The notes under the pieces are model-generated. The model was not told where the DNA came from and did not search any database. It saw nothing but the letters and a program-made list of their open reading frames with translations. From assembly GCA_964648485.1 (NCBI GenBank), contig CAZYOF010000019.1, forward strand, positions 1 through 64,000: a stretch of DNA of 64,000 nt. Direction: 5' to 3'. A program made the translations under genes and the position numbers. Positions 34,936 to 42,988 of this stretch are shown here, in pieces (the first letter of the stretch is position 1; every line of letters begins with the position of its first letter). The DNA is from DAIOEK01 sp964648485. Lineage in GTDB: Bacteria; Chloroflexota; Anaerolineae; Anaerolineales; Anaerolineaceae.

Positions 34936-35941
34936 ATTCTTCACCTCCACTGCCAGCTATAACGATTTCACCCGCTTCTTCCAGTGAGCGAACTGCATCG
35001 ACGATTCGCCGTTGAGCACCATACACATTTTTTGCGAGCTGCGGACCAAGAACTTCAATTTCTTCTTTCAGGTTGTCACGTGCGCGTTCAGACAGGTTGC
35101 GGAAGACCAAATCTTTTAGCTTCTCTGAAGCAGCTTTCAGCGCCATGGCAAGATCAGATTTAGAAACATCCCGAAGTACGCGCTGCATGGTTTTATCATC
35201 CAGTTTCGCCAGGTCATCAAAGGTGAACATATTGGCGTGGATTTCTTCAACCAATTTGGGATTGGTTGTATCCAATGCTTCAAGAATGGATTTTTGCACT
35301 CCCCGGTCAACCTGGTTCATCATCTTCACCAGGAAGGAAACTCCACCTGTCGCACGGAAGTCTGCTTCATTCAATACACCGGATAATTTACTCTTCAAGT
35401 TTCTCTCCACCACCTGAACTACCTGTGGAGAAACCCGGTCCATATTTGCGAGCCGTAAAACGACTTCAATCTGTAAATCCTTGGGGAAGCTGCACAGTAT
35501 ATCCGCGGCAACTTTTGCTTCAAGGTATGAAAGGACAAGCGCTATCGTTTGCGGAAGTTCATCTTGTAATAACGTGGCTACCTGTTCTGGATCTGCATTG
35601 CGCAGCATTTCGAAAGAAGAAAGCTGTTCACGGGCAGAGATACGTTCCAGAATTTCTGCACCCCGGCGCGGACCCACAGCACGGGCGAGTAATTGCCGGC
35701 TGTATTCCACGCCGCCACCCATTAACCCAACGCCTTCCTGTGATAATTCATAAGCTTCGATCATCACTTCACGGCGGGTCTCGGGGCTGATATTATTGCC
35801 ACGCGATAGAGAGAGAAGTACCCTTTCAATTTCTCCTTCTCCAAGGTATTGCAGAACCTTGGAAGAAAGATCCACACCTAGACTAAGCAGAAGAGCGGTG
35901 GTTTTTTCCAAACCTGATGGTGCAATGAAGGAGTCGTTCAT
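34919..35941 (-). CDS. fliG: Flagellar motor switch protein FliG
   Basis: The 340-residue protein has all three FliG parts: N-terminal FliF-binding (GLEKTTALLLSLGVDLSSKV), the middle domain with EHPQ-like segment replaced by DELPQTIALVLSYLEAKVAA, and the C-terminal torque domain (MFTFDDLAKLDDKTMQRVLR, LVFRNLSERARDNLKEEIE). It couples the stator to the rotor. Its start overlaps fliF by 4 bases. Confidence 0.97.
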   Translation of the reverse strand: MNDSFIAPSGLEKTTALLLSLGVDLSSKVLQYLGEGEIERVLLSLSRGNNISPETRREVMIEAYELSQEGVGLMGGGVEYSRQLLARAVGPRRGAEILERISAREQLSSFEMLRNADPEQVATLLQDELPQTIALVLSYLEAKVAADILCSFPKDLQIEVVLRLANMDRVSPQVVQVVERNLKSKLSGVLNEADFRATGGVSFLVKMMNQVDRGVQKSILEALDTTNPKLVEEIHANMFTFDDLAKLDDKTMQRVLRDVSKSDLAMALKAASEKLKDLVFRNLSERARDNLKEEIEVLGPQLAKNVYGAQRRIVDAVRSLEEAGEIVIAGSGGEEYEVIA

Positions 35942-37593
35942 GAGCGCCTCTCATCTTCCGTGAGCCACATTTGGATGATTTCAGCCACGCTGGCAGGATT
36001 TTCTTCCGTCAGGCGGGTGAGAACTTTCTGCAGCTGCTCGTCTTCCGGGTTGGCTTTATGTGGTTTGATCAACGATTCCAATCGGGGAGGAGCAGCGTGA
36101 TCCTGCGCTGAGGATAAGCCTGCCATACCCGCGTTATCCATGGATGGGAATAATGGCGCGTTCATGGATCCCGAAGCAGAGAGAGCAGTCTCAGAAAGAG
36201 GTTTCATTACAGGAACCCAGGCGTCGGCAGATGCGAGTTTGAGGTTTTTGAGCAACCTTTGGACATAGAAGAGCAGGACGAATAGTAAGATGACCGCGCC
36301 AGCGATTTCGCCGATCCGCCAATAAAGCTCCGTTTGCGATGATTTTTCCAGATCTTCTGTCTGTGTTGTCAGGTATGTTTTGTCGAAAGTAGTGTTTTCT
36401 ACAACCAGTTTATCTCCACGGGTTTCATCAATTCCTACGGCTGCAGCGACTGCGCTCTGCAGTGTGGCGAGTTGTGCCTGATCAGTTACGCTATCCACCA
36501 GCACTGACAGGGTGATCCGTTTTATGGAGCCAGGGGAGATGATTTCATGCGCCTGGACGGTTGAAATTTCATAATTCACAACCTCGTCAGAGCGTGTGTA
36601 ATTGGATGAACTGGCATTGGTCGCGTTGGTATCTGTACCTTCGGGTAAATTCGTTTCGGCGCCCGGGACGCCGCCAGTTGCGCCGCCTGCGGTTTCATAC
36701 TCTTCGGTAGTTTTCTGGGTGCTGCGGATTGTGGTCGTGGTTGGCTCATAAGTCTGGGATGTAGTTTCTTTCTGAGTCCAATCCAATGACACATCTGCCT
36801 GCACTACAGCCCGATTGGGACCTAATACCTGCAGAAGCAACTGTTCTGCTTTTTGCTGAACAGCCAGCGCGGCAGCAGATTCAGCTGCCCGGCGGGTGTC
36901 GGTTTGTCCCGCTGCACCTGCTTCTGAACTCCCGCCCACACCGCTGGCTAACATCCTTCCTAACGAATCTACAACAACCACATTTTCGGGTTTCAACCCT
37001 TCAACACTGGATGCGACTAAATGGGTGATTGATTGAACCTGCGCTTGATCAAGAGCCCGGCTGCTGCCGAGTTTGAGCATGATTGAAGCAGTGGTTGGTA
37101 CCTGATCATTGGAAAGAAGCGTTTTTTCTGGAGTAACAATATGGACACGGACTGCCTCTATCGGAGCCAGACTACCGATGGTGCGTTCCAGCTCACCTTC
37201 CAGCGCCCGGCGGTAATTCACCTTCTGGGTAAATTCAGTCATGCCCAGCGTGGAACCGGAGAAGAGTTCGAAACCAACGGTACCGTTCTGGGGCAGGCCT
37301 TCACGAGCCATCTGCAATCGGACTTCATATACTTGGTCTTGTGGAACCATGATCGTGCCAGTGCCCTGAAGTTTATAGGGGATGCTGGATTCGTTCAGCT
37401 TCTCAATTACTTCGCCTGCATCCTCTTCGCCCATGCCGCTGAATGCAACTGCATAGGTTGGCTGCGTTGCCCAGGTGATGAGCAGCGGAATAACAACGAC
37501 AGCTGCTAGAACTAACGCAATCAAAGTAATCTTCTGAGAAGTGGATTGTCTTGACCAAAATGTGGATACTTGCTGCTGCAGGGGTACGGACAT
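35938..37593 (-). CDS. fliF: Flagellar MS-ring protein FliF
   Basis: The 551-residue protein has an N-terminal transmembrane helix (about 22-44), ring-building motifs with ARLALPQNG-like MAREGLPQNGTVGFELFSGS, MTEFTQKVNYRRALEGELER and VHIVTPEKTLL, a second helix near 440-460, and a C-terminal FliG-binding tail (ENPASVAEIIQMWLTEDERR). It is the first ring assembled. fliE precedes it by 31 bases. Confidence 0.97.
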   Translation of the reverse strand: MSVPLQQQVSTFWSRQSTSQKITLIALVLAAVVVIPLLITWATQPTYAVAFSGMGEEDAGEVIEKLNESSIPYKLQGTGTIMVPQDQVYEVRLQMAREGLPQNGTVGFELFSGSTLGMTEFTQKVNYRRALEGELERTIGSLAPIEAVRVHIVTPEKTLLSNDQVPTTASIMLKLGSSRALDQAQVQSITHLVASSVEGLKPENVVVVDSLGRMLASGVGGSSEAGAAGQTDTRRAAESAAALAVQQKAEQLLLQVLGPNRAVVQADVSLDWTQKETTSQTYEPTTTTIRSTQKTTEEYETAGGATGGVPGAETNLPEGTDTNATNASSSNYTRSDEVVNYEISTVQAHEIISPGSIKRITLSVLVDSVTDQAQLATLQSAVAAAVGIDETRGDKLVVENTTFDKTYLTTQTEDLEKSSQTELYWRIGEIAGAVILLFVLLFYVQRLLKNLKLASADAWVPVMKPLSETALSASGSMNAPLFPSMDNAGMAGLSSAQDHAAPPRLESLIKPHKANPEDEQLQKVLTRLTEENPASVAEIIQMWLTEDERRS

Positions 37594-37624
37594 ATGCTTT
37601 ATCTCTCAAATTATCTGTAAAGGT

Positions 37625-37930
37625 TTATACGCTCATCCGCATAACTTCACGGTAGGCATCCACCAGTTTGTCGCGGATTGCCATGGCAACACGGAAATTG
37701 ACATCATTTTCTTCCGCGGCAATCGTTACGGTGTGCAAATCAACATTTCCTCCGGTTGCCAGGGATTGGATGAGTGAGTCTGATTTGAGTTGTGATTCAT
37801 TCAAAGATTCAAGAACAGCCCCAAATGACTTGCCAACCTGATCCAGCGCGGATGTATTCCTGGTTGCGCCGGTTGTGTTAAGCGGATTGATCGAGTTGAT
37901 ATTGAGTGGCGAAATTGGATTAATTGCCAT
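37625..37930 (-). CDS. fliE: Flagellar rod-MS ring junction protein FliE
   Basis: The 101-residue protein has the FliE C-terminal signature NVDLHTVTIAAEENDVNFRV and AMAIRDKLVDAYREVMRMSV. It connects the MS ring to the rod and is an early export substrate. It lies between flgC and fliF, as usual. AAGGGA precedes the start. Confidence 0.93.
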   Translation of the reverse strand: MAINPISPLNINSINPLNTTGATRNTSALDQVGKSFGAVLESLNESQLKSDSLIQSLATGGNVDLHTVTIAAEENDVNFRVAMAIRDKLVDAYREVMRMSV

Positions 37931-37946
37931 GTGTCATCCCTTCCTT

Positions 37947-38408
37947 CTACTTACCAATATCCAGAGCGCGTAAAGCCATCCGCTTGGCAGCATCAACAAC
38001 AGCGAGGTTGGCTTCGTAAGACCGGGTGGCAGACAGCATGTTGGTCATCTCCACCACAATGTTGACATTTGGATAGGTCACAAAACCATCTTCATCTGCA
38101 TCCGGATGGTTTGGATCGTATACGCGGGAACCTTCTTCTTGATCGGTGACGATCTGCGCGACCTCGACGCCGCCCGTCTGGTTCATACGGCTGGCGATGG
38201 GAGAATTGGCAAAACGGCTGGCCAGAAATGGAGGAAGATTATTGCTCGGTGTCTGTGGAACGAAAACGACATCCTGTCGTTTATATGGACCGCCAGCAGC
38301 TGTGCGGGTAGTCTGCGCGTTGGCAATATTATTTGAGATCATGTCCAGGCGCAAACGTTGAGCAGTTAGTCCGCTACCGCTGATTCGAATGCTGTTCCAA
38401 AAACTCAT
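37947..38408 (-). CDS. flgC: Flagellar proximal rod protein FlgC
   Basis: The 153-residue protein has LRLDMISNNIANAQTTRTAA, PYKRQDVVFVP, YDPNHPDADEDGFVTYPNVN and VEMTNMLSATRSYEANLAVV, all classical for FlgC. It appears to head the leftward rod-export-hook operon that runs to pilZ. AAGGAG lies about 8 bases upstream, inside a hairpin loop. Confidence 0.95.
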   Translation of the reverse strand: MSFWNSIRISGSGLTAQRLRLDMISNNIANAQTTRTAAGGPYKRQDVVFVPQTPSNNLPPFLASRFANSPIASRMNQTGGVEVAQIVTDQEEGSRVYDPNHPDADEDGFVTYPNVNIVVEMTNMLSATRSYEANLAVVDAAKRMALRALDIGK

Positions 38409-38426
38409 AACCGTCTCCTTCAGTTA
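38408..38426 (-). promoter_or_regulatory. Hairpin placing the flgC Shine-Dalgarno in a GGA loop (possible CsrA site)
   Basis: TAACTG (38426-38421) can pair with CGGTTA (38413-38408; one G-U pair), leaving AAGGAGA in the loop. The loop is the Shine-Dalgarno sequence and the stem ends at the first base of the start codon. This would let CsrA control the first gene of the operon. Confidence 0.35.
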
Positions 38427-38522
38427 ATTACTCTGGATGCTTGTATGCTACCAGAACCAAACTGAAGAGACAGTAAAGCATTGATGAAGAAGATATAAAA
38501 AATGTATAAATGAATGGGATTA

Positions 38523-38555
38523 AACCCTTAGTGGGGCAGTGATCTGCCCCGGGTT
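38523..38555 (-). terminator. Hairpin after fliS, possible terminator
   Basis: GGGGCAG (38533-38539) pairs with CTGCCCC (38544-38550), extended by AACCC (38523-38527) and GGGTT (38551-38555) across a one-sided bulge. It lies between the fliS stop and the flgC operon. The U-tract is weak, so efficiency is uncertain. Confidence 0.45.
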
Positions 38556-38583
38556 AGCGAATTGCGCTGAGTGAGTTCAACTC

Positions 38584-38943
38584 TCAGGCTGCGGAAATCC
38601 TCTGGCTCTGCAGCGCTGGAGCAGCCAGGTGCTGCAAGTTTTTCTCACCCTGCACCCAGGCATCTCTTAATTCAATAAGTGTATGGATCGCGCCGGTGTA
38701 ATCTCCCTGACGAATGCAATCCAGGCACCACTGATACAGGCGGAACAAGCCCACCGATACTTCTGGATAATCGAAATTCAAGGCGTCGCGTAAAACCGTG
38801 ATAGCTTTGGTAGCTTGTGCAAAATCCTTCTGTTCGCAGGAATTGATGGCTAAGTTGTATGCCATAATGACCAGTCTAATCGGGCTGGCGCCCATCACAT
38901 CCTGTGTGCGGTATTCGTTGCGGTGGTAAGAAGTTTGATACAC
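38584..38943 (-). CDS. fliS: Flagellin export chaperone FliS
   Basis: The start is placed at GTG 38943 (MYQTSYHRNEYRTQDVMGAS), with AGGAG 6-7 bases upstream; GTG 38964 is a possible longer start that would swallow this ribosome site. The roughly 119-residue helical protein has the FliS motif ASPIRLVIMAYNLAINSCEQ and ALNFDYPEVSVGLFRLYQW. FliS keeps flagellin unpolymerised before export. A sigma-28-like promoter precedes it. Confidence 0.92.
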   Translation of the reverse strand: MYQTSYHRNEYRTQDVMGASPIRLVIMAYNLAINSCEQKDFAQATKAITVLRDALNFDYPEVSVGLFRLYQWCLDCIRQGDYTGAIHTLIELRDAWVQGEKNLQHLAAPALQSQRISAA

Positions 38944-38988
38944 GGCTTTACTCCTGGTTATCACTGTTTGATTGTTCTATGTAATCTG

Positions 38989-39015
38989 TTATCGGGTCAC
39001 CCGGTTTGCACTTAA
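38989..39015 (-). promoter_or_regulatory. Sigma-28-type promoter before fliS
   Basis: On the minus strand TTAA (39015-39012) is followed after exactly 15 bases by CCCGATAA (38996-38989). The sigma-28 consensus is TAAA, 15 bases, GCCGATAA. The start would be about 40 bases before the fliS GTG. FliA is encoded in the same island. Confidence 0.55.
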
Positions 39016-39057
39016 GGGCATTTTGCGTAAAAATTCAGTAAAAGATATTTCGAAGAT

Positions 39058-39384
39058 TTACGCAAAAAGTGATAACAGATCTCCCTTTTGGAACTGGTTT
39101 AATTCTTCCGGAGGGATTGAACGAATAACACGTTGATTCGTTCGATCTACTACCAGAACAGTGATATTGTTGGTTTCACCATCCACAATGAAGCGCAATT
39201 GAACATCCGATGTCTTCACGGGTGTGGATTTCGCCTCGACGACTTTTTTCTCTTCAGCAGCGGGTTCAGCCTGTTTAACGGGTTGTGCAGCTTTAACCTG
39301 CGCCACCTGTTGCGCTTGAACCTGAACGGCTGCCGGCCGTTCCAGCTCGATATTGCTTATGGGTGTTACATTTTCTCCGTACAT
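39058..39384 (-). CDS. flaG: FlaG-family flagellar protein
   Basis: The start is ATG 39384, 4 bases after GGAGGG; an ATG at 39399 would contain this ribosome site. The roughly 108-residue protein has a Val/Ala/Gln/Lys-rich N-terminal half and the FlaG C-terminal domain (VQLRFIVDGETNNITVLVVD, NQRVIRSIPPEELNQF). FlaG proteins influence filament length and often lie beside fliD and fliS, as here. Confidence 0.9.
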   Translation of the reverse strand: MYGENVTPISNIELERPAAVQVQAQQVAQVKAAQPVKQAEPAAEEKKVVEAKSTPVKTSDVQLRFIVDGETNNITVLVVDRTNQRVIRSIPPEELNQFQKGDLLSLFA

Positions 39385-39386
39385 TT

Positions 39387-39406
39387 TGCCCTCCGGCATC
39401 CATGCC
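39387..39406 (-). promoter_or_regulatory. Two alternative GGA-loop hairpins before flaG (possible CsrA site)
   Basis: On the minus strand GGCA-TGGA-TGCC (39406-39395) and TGCC-GGAG-GGCA (39398-39387) share the TGCC arm, so they exclude each other. Each puts GGA in a tetraloop, and the second loop is the Shine-Dalgarno sequence. The first reads CATGGATG, close to the CsrA core. Stems are only 4 bp. Confidence 0.3.
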
Positions 39407-39464
39407 TGGGATCAGCTAAGTCTGCTGCGATGCCGCTGAGATGCTGCCCGTCTGATCCGGGACT

Positions 39465-41174
39465 TTAACCATAATTGATGCTTGACAGATAACTCATTCC
39501 TGCTGCGATTGCTTGCTGCTGGTACGAGAGAGATTCCAGTGTAGACTGGGCAGCTGCGAATTGATCGAACAACTGCGATTCTTTCTTTGCCAACCGTTCA
39601 TTCATGGTGGTTATCTGTTTTCCTACATTATCGGCTTCTCTTTCCACAGCTTTAATGGCTGTATCCACATAGCTGCTGGTTCCTGAGAAGCGGTTGATCT
39701 TATTAAGGGCTCCTGTCATCACTGCATCCAGTAGGAGCTTTACATTATTGAAATCCGATGCGAGCAGGTTATCCAGCTTCGAACTATCGCTGATGGTCAT
39801 CTGTCCACTTTCATTCATGGTGACGCCTATCTGACGCAGGTTGGTGAATGTCCCCGCGTTGGCGTATGAAGTTGTCATCATCCGTCCAAGATCCATCTTG
39901 AGACTGGATAACATCGAATCACCTGCCAGCGTTGCCCGCTCATAAGTGCCATCTGCTTTCTTGGTCACTGCCATTTTTTGGGTGATATAGGTCTGCAGAC
40001 TGTTGAATTTGGTAATAAAATCCTGAATTGCTGATTTCTGTGTTGAAGTATCACCGCTGATGGTAATCGTGGCTACCTTCCCCTCGCCCTCTGCATCGCT
40101 GGAGAGGTTCAAAGTAACTCCATTGATAACATCGGTCAACCCGGTATTGGAACTGCGGGTGACGCTCATTCCATTTACTTTAAACGAGGCATTAGAGGCA
40201 GTTGAACGCACATTTGTGTAAACACCTTCGTTCAAGATACCCAGGTTTTCGAGTACAGATCCACTGGAAACAATTTCTTTTCCAGTTCCGCTATTTTTGG
40301 CGGTGAGAATCAGTTGATTGTCGATAATGTTTGCGAGCACTTCGTTACCGGCTGCATAGCTCGCATTGTTGATCTTTGAGGCGATTTCGATCAGAGTATC
40401 TGAAGCGGCAATGTCTATGGCGGCGCCTTGCGCGTGATACTCCACGCTGGCAGCTCCGCTGCCTTTCATGTGGGCTGAGAATGTACCAGTAAAGTTTAGT
40501 ACCAGTCCTCGTCCGGTATCGAATTCACCAGCGGCTGGGAGCGCCTGCCAGTTGGCGGTGACGCTGGATGTGCTGCCATTGCGGATGGCTACTGCTTTCC
40601 CGTTTTCATCGACCATTCGGAATTGCTGCACACCATCCAATTCGCGGGTCTCAATAAAGTAGCTGCCTGTTCCGAGTTCTTGCTGACCTGCTATGATTGA
40701 AGCAGCGGTTGTGATCCCATCTACGACCGTATTGGTCGTGGATGCAGCCACCGCTCTGGTCTCGTAGCCGCCCATGCGGATAGCGCCTGAATAACCCAGC
40801 GCCTGGTCTGTATAAGCCATCCGGCCAGACATAACACTGTGCGCTTTTGCCAGGGTGACCTCGCTGATGGTGTAGGTGCCTGGCACAGAAGTAGAACCGG
40901 CGGCTGCGGTGGCGATGGTGGAGCCGGTGGTGTTGGATGATACACTGACTTTTCGACCCGGGTTGAGACTGAAGAATGCATCACTGGGTTTCAGAGTACG
41001 GACGGCAGCCTGAAGGGCATCGACTTTATCCTTCAGATCGGTGTAGACAGCCTTTTTCACATTGAGCGTGTCGCGCTTGGTGTTTAAACCCAACAATGGC
41101 TGGCGTTCCAGCGTCATCAAATTACTGATGAGATTTGTGAAGGAAGAGTCTAGTTGCCCGATTGTGTTTGCCAT
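39465..41174 (-). CDS. fliD: Filament cap protein FliD (HAP2)
   Basis: The 569-residue protein has the N-terminal FliD domain (GQLDSSFTNLISNLMTLERQ), hook-IN-like segment near 250-275 (IDIAASDTLIEIASKINNA) and the C-terminal FliD domain (LAGDSMLSSLKMDLGRMMTT, LRQIGVTMNESGQMTI). Residues about 163-250 carry a module (GQQELGTGSYFIETR, QFRMVDENG, DTGRGLVLNF, GAASVEY) that matches FlgK of this window. It caps the filament and guides flagellin folding. GAGGTA precedes the start. Confidence 0.95.
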   Translation of the reverse strand: MANTIGQLDSSFTNLISNLMTLERQPLLGLNTKRDTLNVKKAVYTDLKDKVDALQAAVRTLKPSDAFFSLNPGRKVSVSSNTTGSTIATAAAGSTSVPGTYTISEVTLAKAHSVMSGRMAYTDQALGYSGAIRMGGYETRAVAASTTNTVVDGITTAASIIAGQQELGTGSYFIETRELDGVQQFRMVDENGKAVAIRNGSTSSVTANWQALPAAGEFDTGRGLVLNFTGTFSAHMKGSGAASVEYHAQGAAIDIAASDTLIEIASKINNASYAAGNEVLANIIDNQLILTAKNSGTGKEIVSSGSVLENLGILNEGVYTNVRSTASNASFKVNGMSVTRSSNTGLTDVINGVTLNLSSDAEGEGKVATITISGDTSTQKSAIQDFITKFNSLQTYITQKMAVTKKADGTYERATLAGDSMLSSLKMDLGRMMTTSYANAGTFTNLRQIGVTMNESGQMTISDSSKLDNLLASDFNNVKLLLDAVMTGALNKINRFSGTSSYVDTAIKAVEREADNVGKQITTMNERLAKKESQLFDQFAAAQSTLESLSYQQQAIAAGMSYLSSINYG

Positions 41175-41203
41175 TCGTACCTCTGGTTGTTTTCTTTAGG
41201 TGG

Positions 41204-41235
41204 AGCGGGGGCGCCGTTTCCGGCGCTCCCCGCTT
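41204..41235 (-). terminator. Strong hairpin between flagellin and fliD
   Basis: AGCGGGG-GCGCCG (41204-41216) pairs with the complementary arm at 41221-41234 with a single bulged base and a loop of about 4. No U-tract follows on the minus strand. It may be a partial terminator or a 3' stabiliser that raises flagellin mRNA relative to fliD. Confidence 0.55.
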
Positions 41236-41281
41236 TATACCATCGGCGGATCTGAGAGCTTATCTGCCCCCGTACCTGCTA

Positions 41282-42529
41282 TTACCGGAAGAGGGAGAGC
41301 AGGAACTGCGGTGCAGCGTTGGCCTGTGACAGCATCGCGGTCGCGGTTTGCTGCAGGATCAGGAATTTGGAAGCGTTCACCTGTTCCTCGGCCATGTTGG
41401 CGTTCATAATTCGGTTGTAAGCGCCTTCGACGTTGATCTGAGCGGCAGAGATCTGATCTTCTTTGAAGGTCAGGCGGCCGTTCATGGCGCCGATTTGCGC
41501 GAGCTGACCGGAGACGGTATCCAATTTTCCGTTGATATCAGCCATGTATTGAGCAAAATCAGCAGCACTGGATGCGGATGTCAGGTTGGTGCCACCAGAA
41601 AGACGGAGAGCGTAATCCGAGCTTGCAGGGGTGTAATCGACTGTACCCGAGGCGGTACCTGATGTTCCCGCATCAATGGTAACGGATAATCCATTACCGA
41701 AATCAACGGTACCACCAGCTGAAAGGTCTACTGCTACTTCTGCGTCGATTGCTTCTGTGTCTACATCATTATCGGCGTCAACCATGACGGGAGTGCTGGA
41801 ACCATTCACGAACAATTGGACAGTCGCATCAGTACCGTCAGTACCGTAATCAACTTCTACGCGATAGGTGCCGCCGGTGAGCTCAACCAGGTTGCTGTTG
41901 GTTGGCGCAGCTACAGAAGAAGCAGATATCACACCACTCTCATTGGCTGAACTACGCAGCGATGATGAAGTTTCTGCGATATTCAAAGAAGCAGCACCAC
42001 CACTGGCGCTCATATTTGCCAGGCCACTCAAGGTGGTGGTTTCGCCCTGGTCCACACCAGTCTGGAAGGTCAATGCGGTTGCGTTATAAAAGCCACCGAT
42101 CAAGCTCGGGCTGGAGCTCGTCCATTTGGTTTGGGCAACTACATCGTCAATCTGTTTGGCGTAGGCGATCATCTGATCCACCAGAGCTTGGCGTTCTGCT
42201 GAGCCCATGGTGTCAGAAGCGCCGGCTTCCGCCTTATTGCGCATTTGAACAAGAATTTCATTAATTCTGCCCAAACCGGATTCTGCAACGGCGAGCAGGT
42301 TCTTGGCATCACCAATATTGCTGTAAGCCTGTTTCAAGCCTTCGCTGCGCGCCATCATTTTGGTCGCGATTGTCAGACCAGCGGGATCATCTGCAGCGGA
42401 GTTGATGCGTTTACCAGACGCTAACCGGGACTGGTGAACAGAGAGCTGTTTGTTGATCACGGTTAACGCGTTCAGCGCATTCATAGCGCCGATATTACCA
42501 GCAATTCGAGTTACATCATTATCAGCCAT
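41282..42529 (-). CDS. fliC: Flagellin
   Basis: The 415-residue protein has conserved D0/D1 ends: INKQLSVHQSRLASGKRINS, AADDPAGLTIATKMM and AVAESGLGRINEILVQMRNK at the N-terminus; AQINVEGAYNRIMNANMAEE and FLILQQTATAMLSQANAAPQ at the C-terminus. The variable middle (about 150-330) is Ser/Thr/Gly/Asp-rich and may be glycosylated. Residues about 216-302 weakly resemble the module shared by FlgK and FliD. It is the only flagellin gene in the window. GGAGG lies about 6 bases upstream within a hairpin. FliS is its likely chaperone. Confidence 0.97.
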   Translation of the reverse strand: MADNDVTRIAGNIGAMNALNALTVINKQLSVHQSRLASGKRINSAADDPAGLTIATKMMARSEGLKQAYSNIGDAKNLLAVAESGLGRINEILVQMRNKAEAGASDTMGSAERQALVDQMIAYAKQIDDVVAQTKWTSSSPSLIGGFYNATALTFQTGVDQGETTTLSGLANMSASGGAASLNIAETSSSLRSSANESGVISASSVAAPTNSNLVELTGGTYRVEVDYGTDGTDATVQLFVNGSSTPVMVDADNDVDTEAIDAEVAVDLSAGGTVDFGNGLSVTIDAGTSGTASGTVDYTPASSDYALRLSGGTNLTSASSAADFAQYMADINGKLDTVSGQLAQIGAMNGRLTFKEDQISAAQINVEGAYNRIMNANMAEEQVNASKFLILQQTATAMLSQANAAPQFLLSLFR

Positions 42530-42531
42530 TT

Positions 42532-42569
42532 CAAACCTCCATGTTTGTGTTTGGCGGGGATCCTTCCCC
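42532..42569 (-). promoter_or_regulatory. Flagellin leader with two GGA-loop hairpins (probable CsrA target)
   Basis: On the minus strand hairpin 1 is GGGG-AAGGAT-CCCC (42569-42556). Hairpin 2 is CAAAC-ATGGAG-GTTTG (42547-42532), whose loop and stem base contain the GGAGG Shine-Dalgarno sequence. Two GGA loops about 9 bases apart, the second over the ribosome site, is the arrangement by which CsrA represses hag in Bacillus. csrA is present at 25471-25773. Confidence 0.6.
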
Positions 42570-42988
42570 TTGGTTTATGAAAATTGTTTCGCGGGCATCT
42601 TTGAGATTTTTTGTGCGCCGGGTTTTGCCCTTTTCCCAACGTCACCGACCGATGGTGGACTTCCTGCTGTATTTGTTATTTTCTTTCGATAACAACCTCC
42701 TCAACTGGTTTTCCATTAGGTCTGTTTTGTCTTATTCTGTTGTCGTCTCGCCTGATAGATTCTTGAGGAATTGAGGGCATAAAAACTGCGTAAATTTTTT
42801 ATTCAAATAATGGCTTACTTACCATTTATCTTCTGGTATTAAATCCAAAAATTTCTCCCCTCATTTCAAACATCCAACATGAGATTGCCGTGTACGAATG
42901 AAAAAGCAAAATTTGATCATGATTGGATTTTGTTTATGAGGTGTTAATGGCTCTTTCAGCTTTCCTTTATTCAAAATGAGCACACTTT

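Noticed and set aside
38433..38449. Sigma-54-like element upstream of flgC (GG, 10 bases, GC spacing on the minus strand)
   Set aside because: Only the GG-N10-GC core matches; the -12 TTGC part is poor and no sigma-54 activator gene is seen in the window.
41204..41235. Flagellin-fliD hairpin as a CsrA site
   Set aside because: The loop is AAA-like without GGA; it is better explained as a terminator or stabiliser.
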